Below are positions 35,814 through 47,603 of a DNA stretch of 62,000 bases, piece by piece. Origin of the DNA: Adiantum capillus-veneris. Taxonomy: Eukaryota > Streptophyta > Polypodiopsida > Polypodiales > Pteridaceae. A program made the translations under genes and the position numbers. The notes beneath the pieces were generated by a model. The model was given only the letters and a program-made list of their open reading frames with translations, did no database searches and had not been told where the DNA came from. Location: assembly GCA_014529385.2 (NCBI GenBank), contig CM043960.1, positions 73,381,410-73,443,409 of the forward strand, given 5' to 3'. Position 1 is the stretch's first letter. Each line of letters begins with the position of its first letter.

Positions 35814-36176
35814 TGAGAGAGAGAGAGAGAGAGAGAGAGGGGTGGGGGTGATAAGTTTTGTCAATAGTGCCCTTAATAGTGCATCCAATGATTTGAAGGT
35901 ACTTTTTCCTCTAAGGTATTGGTGCTACTATCATTAGTTAGATAGAGAAAATTATTGGCATACGAAACAAAGATTTTATACATACATAATGGAGCATCAT
36001 GTTTCAAGATTAGAGGGCATGTTTTTCTGTAGCTACAAAACGTGGGTCACATACTAGTCTTCTTAAAGAGGCTAAGAAAAAGGCAAAGCCTTGCTTATCC
36101 ATGCATCAACTTGGGGCAATCTTTCCTTTAAAATAAGTGTGAAAATGAAAGGGTTCTTGCCCATAGTATTGCACGT

Positions 36177-36258
<82 letters not shown>

Positions 36259-36680
36259 CTCTACCATTGTACACTATGAAATATTTGGTGGATGTTACGT
36301 TCAAGTGGATGGGGGGAGAGAGAGAGAGAGAGAGAGAGATTGAGGTTTTATTGTTGAGATCTCGGGAACCCAAACTTACCAAAGTCACCTTTGCACTTCA
36401 AATTTCCAAGATATAATGATTTTCTTGGCTTTTTTGTGTATTTTTGAAGGGTAGCTAACACTTTCACTTGTAGAAAATAAGAAAAACACCTTGAAATGAG
36501 TAAAATGTTACACACAAAAAAAACTTGACATTGGCATCCCTAATGGGGAGAGAGACTACCTTAGTTGACGGGCCTTTTACCAAGTTTGGGGTATTTTGTT
36601 CTTTTTATTTTTAGTAGTTACTGTCCTGAAAACTCTACAACTTATTTGAATGTTGGTGGTCTAGGGTGCCGATTAAAAAT

Positions 36681-36740
<60 letters not shown>

Positions 36741-36894
36741 AAAATATTTAACGAGACCAATGAAAAACATAGCAAGGAGAAGGGGTGAGAGATAAAGAGA
36801 GGGAGAAATACTTAAGGGTGTAGAAATAATCTAAAGAGACGCTCAAATTATACACAGTAAGTCTACAAAAATTGAATACTTGTGGGTGGGCCAG

Positions 36895-36958
<64 letters not shown>

Positions 36959-37170
36959 TTAGCCATCTTTACTTTTCTTTAAAGAGGCTCTGAAAAAGAA
37001 GTGTACTTGCCATGTCCACACATTGACTTAGGAGTGGGTCCTCAATCATAGCACCAATTGGTCAACTACTATGTCCCAATGTCAAGTTGTATATGTATAT
37101 GCATACGTGCATGAGCTCCAAGCAAGCTTCTCTTCACCCAACAATGTGTGTGTGTGTGTGTGTGTGTGTG

Positions 37171-37230
<60 letters not shown>

Positions 37231-37770
37231 GTCTATATTGTGGTCATGCAAAGAGAGAGACAAGACGTGATTGTAAAACCATAGGGAGACAGAGAGAGAA
37301 ACCTAGCTTGTGATTGTCAACCAATTTTGGTGGAGTGACAAGGGAGAGGGAATGACGACTGCAGTTGGGTAAGGTCATTTTTTCAGCCATGCATAATTCC
37401 TTTACTTAGATTTTCAAAGAGGACATGTTGAAAAGATGAGTGGATTTCTAATATGGTATATGATGTGCATTGCTATAGGTAAAGAAACATGGCCTCTATT
37501 TTTATAGGACTATCTCCTCTTCCAAGTGAAACACTATCAAGACTCGTGCTTTCTACTACATGCATAGTCTATATCATATCTAGCAGTGATGCATGGCACA
37601 ACCTCTTGTTAGATTCTAACAAGCATGATGAGTATATGTAAGAGGATGCAAATCATTCTTTGATACCAAGCTTGGGCTTCTCATAGACACTCTTTTTTCT
37701 AGTTATTAGCCATTGTATAACAAACTTAGGAGTGTTGTACTTCTGTTGGGATGGGGGGGGGGGGGGGGGG

Positions 37771-37817
<47 letters not shown>
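35814..37817 (+). repeat. cluster of (GA)n tracts
   Basis: GA tracts at 35814-35839, 36178-36256, 36316-36339, 36682-36735, 36897-36954, 37174-37227 (preceded by (TG)13 at 37145-37170) and 37773-37817 (preceded by G21 at 37753-37773). All are purine on the plus strand. The DNA between them has no recognisable gene. Confidence 0.95.
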
Positions 37818-37819
<2 letters not shown>

Positions 37820-38338
37820 CTCCTTTGGTCTATCTTGGTCTAGCAATGCTACCAAGCTTGATGATACAGATTGGGTATTGGATAAGCTAGCAAGGTGTAA
37901 AGAGTTGAAAGCTAAGAGAAGTCACCGTAGTCATAATTTTTTTTTTGGAAATAGAGTGGGTTCTATAATTGGTTCCGTGGCAATGGGATTCAATGTCTCT
38001 ACTCCACTCTCTTACTTGCCTCATACTTGCATTTTTCTTGTGACTAAGACACGATAGTAGGGAAAATCATATCCTACTATATAATAGGAAGTACATCTTT
38101 CCCTTGGTCTACCTATGATAAAAGTTCTATCAAGTGTAGAAGTACAACCTAGGTAAGTCAGCAAGTGAATTTGTCATCTATGTTGCTCTATAGATGCCTC
38201 ACTTGTCTGTATCTCTATGTTTTTTGCACAAGTATGGTAACAATGTACATCATCACCTAATCCCAACAATGCATAAGCAAGTTAGGGTAATATGGTGCAC
38301 ACTATTTGTTCATGTATATGTATGCACCATTGGTACCT
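37818..38338. other. no recognisable gene
   Basis: Mixed AT-rich DNA between the GA cluster and the candidate hAT element. Confidence 0.5.
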
Positions 38339-38482
38339 TAAAACCTAGGTTGCATTTATACGTCGATATCGAGAAAACTATACGTATAAAATGTCATTGT
38401 ATGCCAAAATCTTGAATAATTATTTTTTCTTTTCGATCGAAAGATATTTTTAGCAAAAAATAATTCGATAAAAAAAACTGCT

Positions 38483-38490
38483 TATATAAA
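38483..38490 (+). promoter_or_regulatory. TATA box ahead of the plus-strand cargo gene
   Basis: tatataaa in the context ctgcttatataaagac, about 1.8 kb ahead of the ATG at 40271. A splice acceptor just before that ATG suggests a 5' untranslated exon and a leader intron. Confidence 0.4.
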
Positions 38491-38617
38491 GACAATCGTC
38501 GGCTTTGAATAAAACCAGCGACCGACTACAGTTGAGAGAGCAACAGACAGCTAGAGCTTATTGAGGTATACTGTTAAACTTGTTTAAATGTGTACTAGCT
38601 TGTTTTTTTGTGTTGTG

Positions 38618-38845
38618 CCACACTCATGTGGTGCATTAGTTTTTCTCTCACCACAGAGTTGGCTTGCAGGTTATAGGCCACTTCGTGGTGTGTAACCATC
38701 CGGCTCACTCCAAAAGTGAGTAGAAGCTAGTCGCTTTTCTTGTGCTGTGCAACCACTTGACACTGCAGGGCAGGGTTTTAGGAAAAACTTAGATTCTCAC
38801 TTGTGTGGTGCAGTAGTATATCTCTCACCATAGAGCTAAGCTAGA
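38618..38845 (+). repeat. diverged ~180-bp repeat pair
   Basis: cactcatgtggtgcattag..ctctcaccacagagtt (from 38618) recurs as ctcacttgtgtggtgcagtag..ctctcaccatagagct (from about 38797). Confidence 0.6.
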
Positions 38846-38900
38846 ATTTAATGGTTGACTCATTGAGTGCAGTAGGCATGATGCTACACCTCTCACATTA

Positions 38901-39341
38901 GGTGAAATTTGGACTCACAAAGGGGCCCTTTAAGGAGTTTGACGTTACCTCTCTCTACCAAAACGGGTGCATGGATGAATTTTTGCAAAGAAACTCCAAA
39001 ATTGACGGCGGTTTGACAGTTAGAATGCCCTTTTCAAGCTCTATCTACTGATATATAGCACGCCATGAGATTCCTCATATTTTAGAAGATTCTTTTTTTA
39101 TTCACCTATGATGTGACAACTTTGTCGGAATCTAAGTGAATCAAAAAAATAATTTTCTATGATATAAGTAATCTCATGGCGTGCTATATATCAGTAGATA
39201 GAGCTTGAAGAGGACATTCTAACTATCAAACCTCCGCCAAGTTTGAAGTTTGTTTGCAAAAAAATATCCATGCGCCCATTTTGGTAGAGAGAGGTAAAGT
39301 CAAACTCCTTAAAGGGCCCCTTTGTGAGTCCAAATTTCACC
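38901..39341. mobile_element. 441-bp foldback MITE with 172-bp inverted arms
   Basis: Arms 38901-39072 and 39170-39341 are reverse complements with roughly 90 percent identity by eye, starting GGTGAAATTTGGACTCAC and separated by a 97-bp spacer. TA flanks both ends (38899-38900 and 39342-39343), as after Tc1/mariner-type insertion. No coding is present. It lies in the presumed leader intron of the kinase-like pseudogene. Confidence 0.88.
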
Positions 39342-39447
39342 TAATAGGCTCTAGAGTGACCTATAGGTTTCTCAATTTTAGATCAGCTCAAATCATTGTT
39401 TGTACGATGTAGAAATGCAAGAGTTTTGCTCTCATGAAATAGACAAT

Positions 39448-39912
39448 GGAGAGATGCATAGTTTATGCCCTCTTCATCTCTGTGTGACGTACTGTTTACT
39501 CTTGTGCTTTGAACTCCAAAGACACATCATTGTTCATCACTAGATGACTTGGTGTTGTCTTGGATGTAGATACATACAATATTTGGCATGCATCTGAGAT
39601 TGTTAAGTTGTCCGTTGATGTTTGTGATGTGAGTTCCACACACTTCATCAGGGTTGTTCTTACTACAGATAGAAACACGAGGGTTACGTTTGTCTACCAA
39701 AGAGTGGAGAGATGCATAACTATGTCCTCTTCATTTTAGCATGACACGCTTTGACCTTGTATTTTTTTATCTATAGATATGCTACTCATCAGTAGCAGAC
39801 GACTTGGTGTTGTCTTGGATGTAGATACGTATGATGTTTGACCACAATCTAAGATTGTTAAACTGTCTAATGATGGTTGTGTTGTGCGTTCCACACACTT
39901 CATCAGGGATTA
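39448..39912 (+). repeat. diverged ~258-bp tandem repeat
   Basis: Both copies contain ggagagatgcata, gacttggtgttgtcttggat, gtagatac, gattgttaa and ttccacacacttcatcaggg in the same order (39448-39658 and 39706-39912). Confidence 0.8.
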
Positions 39913-40260
39913 GATTTATTAAACTATCAATCAACATTACAACAATGTCCAGGATTTGTGCTGAGCATATCTCACACAAGATGGGTTGTTCACATGTACG
40001 CTCTGATCATTTTCATGTATTATGTAACGCACATAACAAGGTCCAGTTTTGTGATGAGCGTCCCTCATACTCTTGGCGTGTTCACCTCTCTCTATCTCTG
40101 TCTTTGTGCATTCTCCTCTCTATTGTACAATGTATGGATTGAAATCTCATAATATCTTGTTGTTTGCTATAAATGATGTCAACTGTTTATGGATTAGGGT
40201 CATGACACAACTTTGATAGTTTAACCTCTCCGCTGCTAATGTTTATGTTTTAAAATTATA

Positions 40261-40268
40261 TCTTGCAG
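40261..40268 (+). other. splice-acceptor-like site before an ATG
   Basis: Pyrimidine-rich tatatcttgcag directly before atATGGCGGATAC, a good plant 3' splice site. Confidence 0.4.
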
Positions 40269-40270
40269 AT

Positions 40271-41640
40271 ATGGCGGATACTAAGCTGGTAAAACATCAA
40301 CAAAAATTTGCCTTCAAAGTGATAGTACGTCACTTTTATCACATGCTAGATCCTGAGCTTTGTTGTTGCCTAAACCTCTCTGCTCCGGAGCATTATTACT
40401 AGTTCATAGAGGCCTTAGCAAATTTTGTATTTGAGCAGCTTCAGGTCGTATTTATGCCCGTTGCTTTTGGCATATCTCTAATGACATCAGGTTCATTGTT
40501 GAATATGGTCAAGCAGTCTATTGGGCAGATTACAGATATTTTTCAAGATGTATAAAATCTTCATTTCTTTGCCAGGCATAGCTACTCGCATACAACTTGT
40601 GCATAAGTTGTATACTGAGCTCAAGATCAAGGAGAAGCTGGAAAGAGCAGCAAAGCGTGTGAGAGTGGAAGCCAAGCTCTTCCGATGATACTAAAGAGCG
40701 AGGAGCTATCATTAGAATAGAGTCTGCTTCTATTGCCACTCTCGCTCTTGATTAGTCTCAGCTCCCCCCTGTATTGCATCTTCTAACAGAAACTACAATC
40801 TTCAACATACAGGCTCCACAGTTGGGAGAAGGGAGATGGCCACATGTGAAGCGTGTAGGTGTCACACATCCTATATTTAAAGATCCACTTTATGCAGGAA
40901 ATATCTTCAAAGTCCACTTGCATAAACCCATTGTGGATCAATAGGTTAAAAACAAAGCCACAATTTTGGAGATCGCTCATAGTAGCATTATTTATCCACT
41001 TTCCATGGTCCACCACATAGAGCGTCCAATGCTCATTTAAATTTTTTGGAATGGCAGTCATGTAGAGCACTGGATAAAAGACTGCACTGCAGATGGTAGT
41101 CAACCTACCATTTGCGATTATGTAACCACTGAAGGAACAATAGAGTTGTTCCAAAGTAGCATTTTGCAGATAATAAATGCTCTTATTTAGAACTTGAAGT
41201 ATCTACATGCACACAACTATCTCCACAATGACCTTCACTCCTTCAACATGATGTTTCATTTTGGACATAAGGGGGTCTATGCAGGCATTGTGGATTGGCA
41301 GTCATGTACAAAGACCAAAAGAACGGCATGCTTTCCATCTCTCTGTGACTTGCAAATAGAAACTAGAAAGTAGACCGAGAGAGATTTTCCATGGGTTGCC
41401 CAAGAATTCATATCTACTAATCCCCCTCCTTGGAATAAATCCATGGATATCTTCTCCATGTGTCATACTTGTAAACGAATCTTGAAGTGCATCTTAGTGC
41501 CACAAGAGCAAAACCAAAGGGATTTTTAAAGCTATGTGCTTACCCACCTTGAGAGTGACAAGCGAAAAAATCCCTCAACCCAACCTAAAGCTTTTGATCT
41601 TTCTCTCTGTTTAAAGGATGCCCATAGAGTGGGCTATGAC
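40271..41640 (+). pseudogene. kinase-like protein pseudogene
   Basis: Starts MADTKLVKHQQKFAFKVIV after a splice-acceptor-like site. A first helical part runs to about 40550. The recognisable region is 40860-41480 in one frame with stops: LYAGNIFKVHLHKPIV, HSSIIYPLSMVHHIERPML, ICDYVTTEGTIELFQ, LKYLHAHNYLHNDLHSFNMM (catalytic loop HxDLxxxN, encoded at 41224-41250), GIVDWQSC (in place of DFG), PWVAQEF (in place of APE) and SMDIFSMCHTCKRIL. The order and spacing fit a protein-kinase fold. Trp after the metal-binding Asp is unusual and recalls kinase-like effectors and phosphotransferases. Stops at about 40951, 41038, 41188 and 41371. The family is not certain. Confidence 0.5.
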
Positions 41641-41896
41641 ATTGTAATGATTTTTGGTCTATGACAAGCTGATGATTAAAGTGATGATTTAATTATTGTC
41701 CTCTTTAGTTGCACTTGTAAATTATATAATTGATCAAGTTATCTTGTATCTTCTTCAACGACATGGTGATAAATATTTTGTCTCTTTCTTGTAGCATGAT
41801 TAGGTTATCCTGTCTTTTTCTTTCAAGATTTAAAAGTGATGACTTGTTAACTTCATGATAAGTCTTTTTAATGTTGACATATTTTCTTGATTGGTA

Positions 41897-42600
41897 GATA
41901 TGAAAGAAGAACTTTACCACGCTAAAGCACATGCCATCTACAAAGAAGAGAGACAGTGTTATGGCCAAGATAAAGACCTCAAAGCTATAGCTAGAATTAA
42001 GGAGGACGAGTCTGGGCTGCAAGGCAAGCCTCTCAACCTTAAGGAGTGTAGGAAGATATGTCCAAACTACTTTGTGCACCAGTAACTATTTTGAATCAGC
42101 GACAATGCAAAGAAATTAGCTCACATAAAGCTATCATATTTGCAACACAAAGGAATCACATGATTATTGCTACAAAGATTAATATGATGAGAGAGAGTTA
42201 TGCCAAACAATAACCAAAGGGAACTCTACTTTATACAGTAGTGCTATGTTTACACCATACTTGGGAGACGTATAGATTGGTCAGACTGCCCCAAGAATTC
42301 TGGCATTGGGCATGGTCGGATTATAGATAAAGTGGCAGCAATTCATGCCAATAATCCAATGCCTACATGGAAACGTCCTATAGTTCTGCTTCTTGAAGAA
42401 TCAAAGATTCTTGTTGCATTAGCAAGCAAAGGGCAAGATCTTGCAAGCCAAGGAGAGACCCCTAAAATTTTTCTCAACAGAATCCTTGAGCTTGAGATAG
42501 AGCTATCAAAGGCCCAAGCAAGCTACAACACTATGCATCACTATACAGACCATTGCCAAATCAGGCTGGTCCTTTGCAACAAGAACCTGTAGGGCCATCT
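41897..42600 (+). pseudogene. unrecognised coding remnants after the kinase-like region
   Basis: One frame (41897-42085) is charged and helical (KEELYHAKAHAIYKEER, KDLKAIARIKEDESG). A second (42332-42592) reads KVAAIHANNPMPTWKRPIV, then a helical LNRILELEIELSKAQ. Both may be C-terminal parts of the same plus-strand gene. No family is recognised. Confidence 0.3.
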
Positions 42601-42839
42601 CCCGTGCCTGAAAGTACTGAGCTCAACATATATGAACTACTCAATGAGCTGACTCAATCTTTGGCTTGCGAACTTCGCTCACTTTACCCCTATCTATTTT
42701 GATTTGAAGAAAAGGCAAAGTGCTACAATTTTTGTAATCATAGCTCATCATTTATCCCCTCAGCTATCCATTCTTTGTATTCTTGATAATTAAAAAAATG
42801 TATTGTATCTAGCTGTATTTATGACTCTTATTGCAAAAG

Positions 42840-42843
<4 letters not shown>

Positions 42844-42922
<79 letters not shown>
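42844..42922 (+). repeat. (GA)39 microsatellite
   Basis: Uninterrupted GA tract between the cargo remnants and the hAT transposase. Confidence 0.97.
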
Positions 42923-42924
<2 letters not shown>

Positions 42925-43109
42925 GAACATCAAGTAGTGTAACATAGCAATGTGTCATAATTTTCAAATAATCACACCTAGAAAAACTTATAGACCTTTC
43001 CTCATACATCTTCATCTCCATCAAACACACCAATCATATCATCTATTTCATCCATATCAGAGCATTTTGAAGCTATCTCCCATTCCATATCATCGTCATT
43101 GTCTACTTC

Positions 43110-44963
43110 TACAGCTATGGCTTCATGGGTTTGAGAGACACCATAGTGCTCTTGTTGCAATGTTCACTAGCTTATGGTGGATAAGTCTTATGTTGCAAAA
43201 AACATAAACCAGATCAGCATCCCATTTAGAGTGAAGCGGTTTCGTTTCTTGGTATGCACAAAGTCAAAAGCCGACCAATTTCTCTCACAGCTTCCACTTC
43301 ATGCTACAATAGATAGAACCCTAATTGCAATGTGTTGCATGTCCACTTGTCCCCACCATACTCCTTCCACCATAGAGGTACACTTGTGTGTGAAATGGAA
43401 TTTATATGCCATGGATCCGGGAACATGCCTGTTCTATTAGCATCAACAACTCATTGATGAGAAGTAGTTTTCCTATACTTTTGTCCCAATAGTTGAGAGA
43501 ACACTATTTTGAAGTCAGTCCTGACTTCTTTACAGGCCAATTATTGGTGCATTTGAAATTTGGGATCCAATACAAATGCAGCACCATGCAATGATGTATG
43601 CAATTGCACCCATTGCTTGTTGGTAGCTATGATTATGGAAGCTTTGTCCTTTGCACCAAAGCCAATACTCTCTCTTACTTTGCATAATTCCTATGAAATT
43701 TACCAATAAACTTGACCAAAGACAAAAGAGTCTTTGTTGACTATTCGCAAAAGATCTACAAATGGTTTGGCTAGGGTGAAAATTCTCTCTACATTGCGCC
43801 AAAAAACTTGCAAATTCACAAGCTGTGCACATCTTGTAGCTCCCTCTTGGTAGCTAGGATACTTGCTAAGCCAAGCATCCAATTGTCTATCTGCTATCAT
43901 TTCAATCAAAGCAGGCTTCACTTCTTGCAAGGTGGCAAGAACATAGTATGCGGTTACAAAGCTTGTCACACAAAATCTCTGTAAAGTTCCATTGGGTGAT
44001 TTTATTCAAAAAAGAGCATACAAAAAATGATGCTCTCTAATGAATTTCACCACATGATTTGCATCCAATAGCGTTTGTTTTATGAGAGCCATTTTACCGA
44101 TGTTTTTTAATAGAAAATTAAGAGTATGCATGGCACATGGCACCGAAGTAATCTTTGGGTAATTGACTTGGATAACCCTGTTTGCAGTCTTGTAACTGTA
44201 TGCATTATTTGCGACAATTGCAATCACATTCTTTGGCCCATTTGCCTTTGCTACGGTGCGCTCATATATCCTTGCCAGATAATCGTTGGTCTTCTCTTTT
44301 AAAGAGGTGCAATGACTTCTATAAACATAGACCCTCTGGGATTGATAAGCATCACATTGATGAGAGTCTTCTTCTAACAGTTGGTCCATCCATCCAATGC
44401 TCTATTGCTGCACACCACAAAAGCTTGCATCCATTTCAAGCGCAACTCAAGCAATCATTACTTATCTAATACTTCATACAACGTTTGTCCATTCGATAAT
44501 GCTTTACTAACTTTAGTTAAGCTAGGATTTGTTGATGCTGACATTGAAGAATGTCCATGAAGAGGAGGTAATTGGGGAGTGTGATCATTTATTTTTGTAG
44601 ACACATCCTCTGTCCTCTCATTGACAACAGATATTTCAACATCCATTGCAACTTGTTTTTGGCATTAGCATTTTTCTTTTTAGCTGCAATAATTTTATCT
44701 ACTATGTGAGCATACTTTGGTAATCTAGCATGAATATCTCTTGGTGGAGCCGTACACTCGGACAAATTACTAGGGACTTTGAACAAATGCTCTTTGATTA
44801 TGATCGCATAACCACTGAACTCATGGCTGCAGATCTTGCATTTCAATTGAGATATATTCTTTTCGGCACGCAACTCATGGACGTAACTCCACTCATGTCC
44901 TTTCACCATGCTAACAAATGAATTTAATCTGCTTGACTCAACAAATCCACCTTTCAATTTCAA
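43110..44963 (-). pseudogene. hAT-family transposase (BED finger, DUF659-like, hAT C-terminal)
   Basis: Minus-strand order: a BED-type zinc finger at 44963-44589 (EWSYVHELRAEKN, QLKCKICSHEFSG, IKEHLFKVPSN, ECTAPPRDIHARLP); a linker; the DUF659-like RNase H-fold region at 44389-44006 (GPKNVIAIVANNAYSYK, PKITSVPCAMHTLNFLLKNIGKM); FVTAYYVLATLQEVKP at 43969; HGAAFVLDPKFQMHQ near 43560; and the hAT dimerisation signature SCERNWSAFDFVHTKKRNR near 43230. Cut-and-paste transposase acting on DNA ends in the nucleus. The catalytic Asp region reads ANNAYSY, so the Asp of the usual DN pair appears lost. Many stops and frame changes. Confidence 0.85.
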
Positions 44964-46165
44964 GGTAAAAATATATTCATCAATAGAGCATTTCTTGTGT
45001 AGTGTGTTGCTTTGAATTTAGTGATCAAAATCTATCCACGTTATCAGTTAGACTTGCACTACATTATCAATTAACAATAAACAATGATAGTCTTATCGTT
45101 CTTCAATAAACTCATGTCAATCAAATTATATTTTCAAGTGTTAAATAACTTCATCACTTCAAACAAAACATTCCAATTACAATGCTCACATTGTACTATA
45201 TTGATTCATTTAAACTGTGAACTTTTGGCTTTCACACATTATGATAGTCGATAATCTTAATCACTAAGTTAAAACAATACAAAGAAATCTCATGATCATG
45301 TTGCACTATATTGATTTATCTAAAGTGCAAGCTTACGGCTTTCACACATTACGATAACCGATAATATTAATCAAGTCTTGCAATTGATTCGCATTGGAAT
45401 ATGAGGATTAATTGCAAACCTTGACAATTGTCATATCTATCTAAAGTGAAAACATGAAGTTCTCACACTCCACGGTAGATCTTTAAGATCTTATCCATTT
45501 GCAACAGTTGCACGTGTACGATCACACAATATGATAGACGTAGAATTCCAAATAAAGATAATTTAATATCAATGTATTTGTACATGGGATTCCTAAATTT
45601 TAATTCCAGTGAGAGCATATTGTGATGGCTCTACACAAGGCAAAAAAATTTATATATATGTTCACTTTGAGGCGAGAAAATATATGCACGTCAAAATTGA
45701 ACCTAACTAAATAAAACTGGCCTCTATTCAATTATATTTTGCAGATTGATAGACTCATGTGAGAGTACACTCTGCACACTACAACAATCTCTAAGTTATA
45801 TCATTAATTCACTTCCACATGTCAGTAAATTGAGTATGTAGGAAGTGACTCCTAAAAAATAAACACCTTGTATGAGTGAGAGTCTCAGCTCTACACAACA
45901 TACAAAGTTTAAATAATTTGAACATAAAAAAAATCAATCAAATTGTAAAAACCATTAGTTGATTTTAAACAAAATATTTTAAAGCTATTTTAGATTTTAA
46001 TAATTTTTGAATTATAAATAAATTTATTTTTTAATCTACTATTGACATGGAATACCTTTTGTGATTAATACTAGTCTCAACAAGACGCGCTCATTGATAA
46101 AAAAATACGATGTGCAAAGTATTTTGTGATCAAAGTTTCTTTCGATCCAAAAAATAAGAAAAAAA
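44964..46165. other. AT-rich non-coding stretch with diverged repeats
   Basis: Probably the 5' region of the hAT transposase. A pair of diverged units with a 113-bp period lies at 45184-45262 and 45297-45376 (actatattgatt.., ggctttcacacatta.gata). No gene is seen. Confidence 0.5.
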
Positions 46166-46288
46166 TTGATTGCCCATTTTTACTGACTTGGCACCGTATA
46201 ATACGTCCGTATAATATGAGGTCTTGTAAAATACGCATGTATATAACGTACTATACGTATCACGTATAACGTATAATACACCTTAGCC
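46166..46288. repeat. cluster of CGTATAATAC-type motifs (candidate hAT subterminal repeats)
   Basis: At least five variants of cgtataata or tatacgta in both orientations within about 90 bases (46194-46280). hAT transposases bind short subterminal repeats of this sort. Confidence 0.5.
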
Positions 46289-46875
46289 TAAAACCTAATA
46301 GAAATGCAAACAGAATATGGTCACTCAGCTGTTTATTTTTGCAAGAGTTTTGGTCGTTATGCTAACGTGAAGGACATGGTATAAAATTGAGGCTATGATC
46401 TGAAATCACTCAGGTTGATATCCCCAAATTACAAAAGCATGTTAATCTTTGAGATATCATACTATATTCAACCATTTACATGCTTGAACTTACCCACAAA
46501 CTATACCTCAAACACCTTCAAGGGTGGAGAGAGCTAGCAGGGAATGAGGGTAGCGAAGAGGAATAAGAAGAAGTATTCTTACGAGAAAGAAATACTTTTC
46601 TCCCCATAGATTACTCTTTTAGCTTAGCTTAACATAGTAATATAGATGGTAAAAAAAATGAGCATGCCCTTGAAGCTTGACTCTTGATTGGATTTGCATT
46701 CCATATCCAAGAGGTGTTGGTGTAGGCTCTCTACTTCTCAAACTTGGAGAAGGAGTTGGAGTTGTATACACAACACACAATCAGGGAGTGTGTGTGTGTG
46801 TGTGTGTGACTTGTGGAGTATATAAAAGAGAGAGAGATCTTATTTGTTTTATTGTAGCCTCTTCAACAAGCACCC

Positions 46876-47105
46876 TCCTTTTTTCCCTTTAAGAGAAAGA
46901 CCTTAACTTTCGAAATTGTAGCATTTGGACAAATGTCCTCCTTTTCCCCTTTTAGAGAAAGACCTTAACTTTTTAAATTGTAGCATTTGGACAAATGTCC
47001 TTCTTTTCCATTTTTAAGAGAAAGATCTTAACTTTTTTAATTGTAGCATTTGGACAAATGTCCTCCTTAACTTCCATTTTTAAAAGAAAGATCTTGATTT
47101 TTGAA
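46876..47105 (+). repeat. 62-63 bp minisatellite, about 3.7 copies, inside the LTR
   Basis: gcatttggacaaatgtcct starts at 46921, 46983 and 47046, with agagaaaga.ctta between them. Confidence 0.92.
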
Positions 47106-47445
47106 TTGAATCTAAATTCTCATTGGATCTTCCTATAGGTCATCCAATAGGGTTCATGCACCTTATGAGGGCAATATTGTTGGGGGACGTGACATGTGGC
47201 CTTAATGCTTCTTAAGTCTTGGGCTTTCCTTAAGAGTGTATATGTGTGTGTGTTCTCTCTCATGCTCCTATTAAGGCTCATCTTTGACTTGAACACCTCA
47301 AGCACAGGCCTAGCTTGCATAACCTGAATGTCGTAGGTCTAAGGACTTTTAACACTAACCTTTAGAAGTCTTTAATGGAGCTAACCCTGAGGTCTTTCAT
47401 GCTCCGTTATTAAAACATTTTTCTTCAGTAGACTATCTCCTTTTG

Positions 47446-47481
47446 AGCCCTTGCCAAGATGTAACCATCTCGGCAAGGGCT
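47446..47481. repeat. 16-bp-arm hairpin in the LTR
   Basis: Arms agcccttgccaagatg and catctcggcaagggct, loop taac, one mismatch. Confidence 0.88.
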
Positions 47482-47603
47482 TGATCTAAAAACACATATC
47501 TATGTTCTAGCTCTTGTTTCCCTTTTACCTTCTATGGGACGCATGTCTAACCTCACCATCCTATCTTATTGCATTATTAGTGAGAACCACGATTAATTTG
47601 TCA

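Larger units (their letters stand above)
38339..46296. mobile_element. candidate composite hAT DNA transposon
   Basis: The 8-mer taaaacct occurs at 38339-38346 and 46289-46296, the target-duplication length of hAT elements. Just inside the left copy is AGGTTGCATTTATACG. The right end read inward gives GGCTAAGGTGTATTATACG, an imperfect match (AGGTTGCATTTATACG against AGGTGTATTATACG). Both ends carry ACTATACGTAT. A hAT transposase remnant lies inside on the minus strand (43.1-45.0 kb), and a plus-strand kinase-like pseudogene fills the left half. Its borders are inferred from these short matches, so two separate elements remain possible. Confidence 0.4.
46440..47603 (-). repeat. LTR of the element-B family, inverted (solo or truncated)
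   Basis: The reverse complement matches the element-B 3' LTR in order: ggctagaa-type blocks, gaaagacct..gttagctccatta, then caccaacacctcttgg, ttccatatcca-type DNA and taccctcattccctgctagctct. No pol is adjacent, so this is a solo LTR or remnant. Borders are approximate. Confidence 0.65.
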
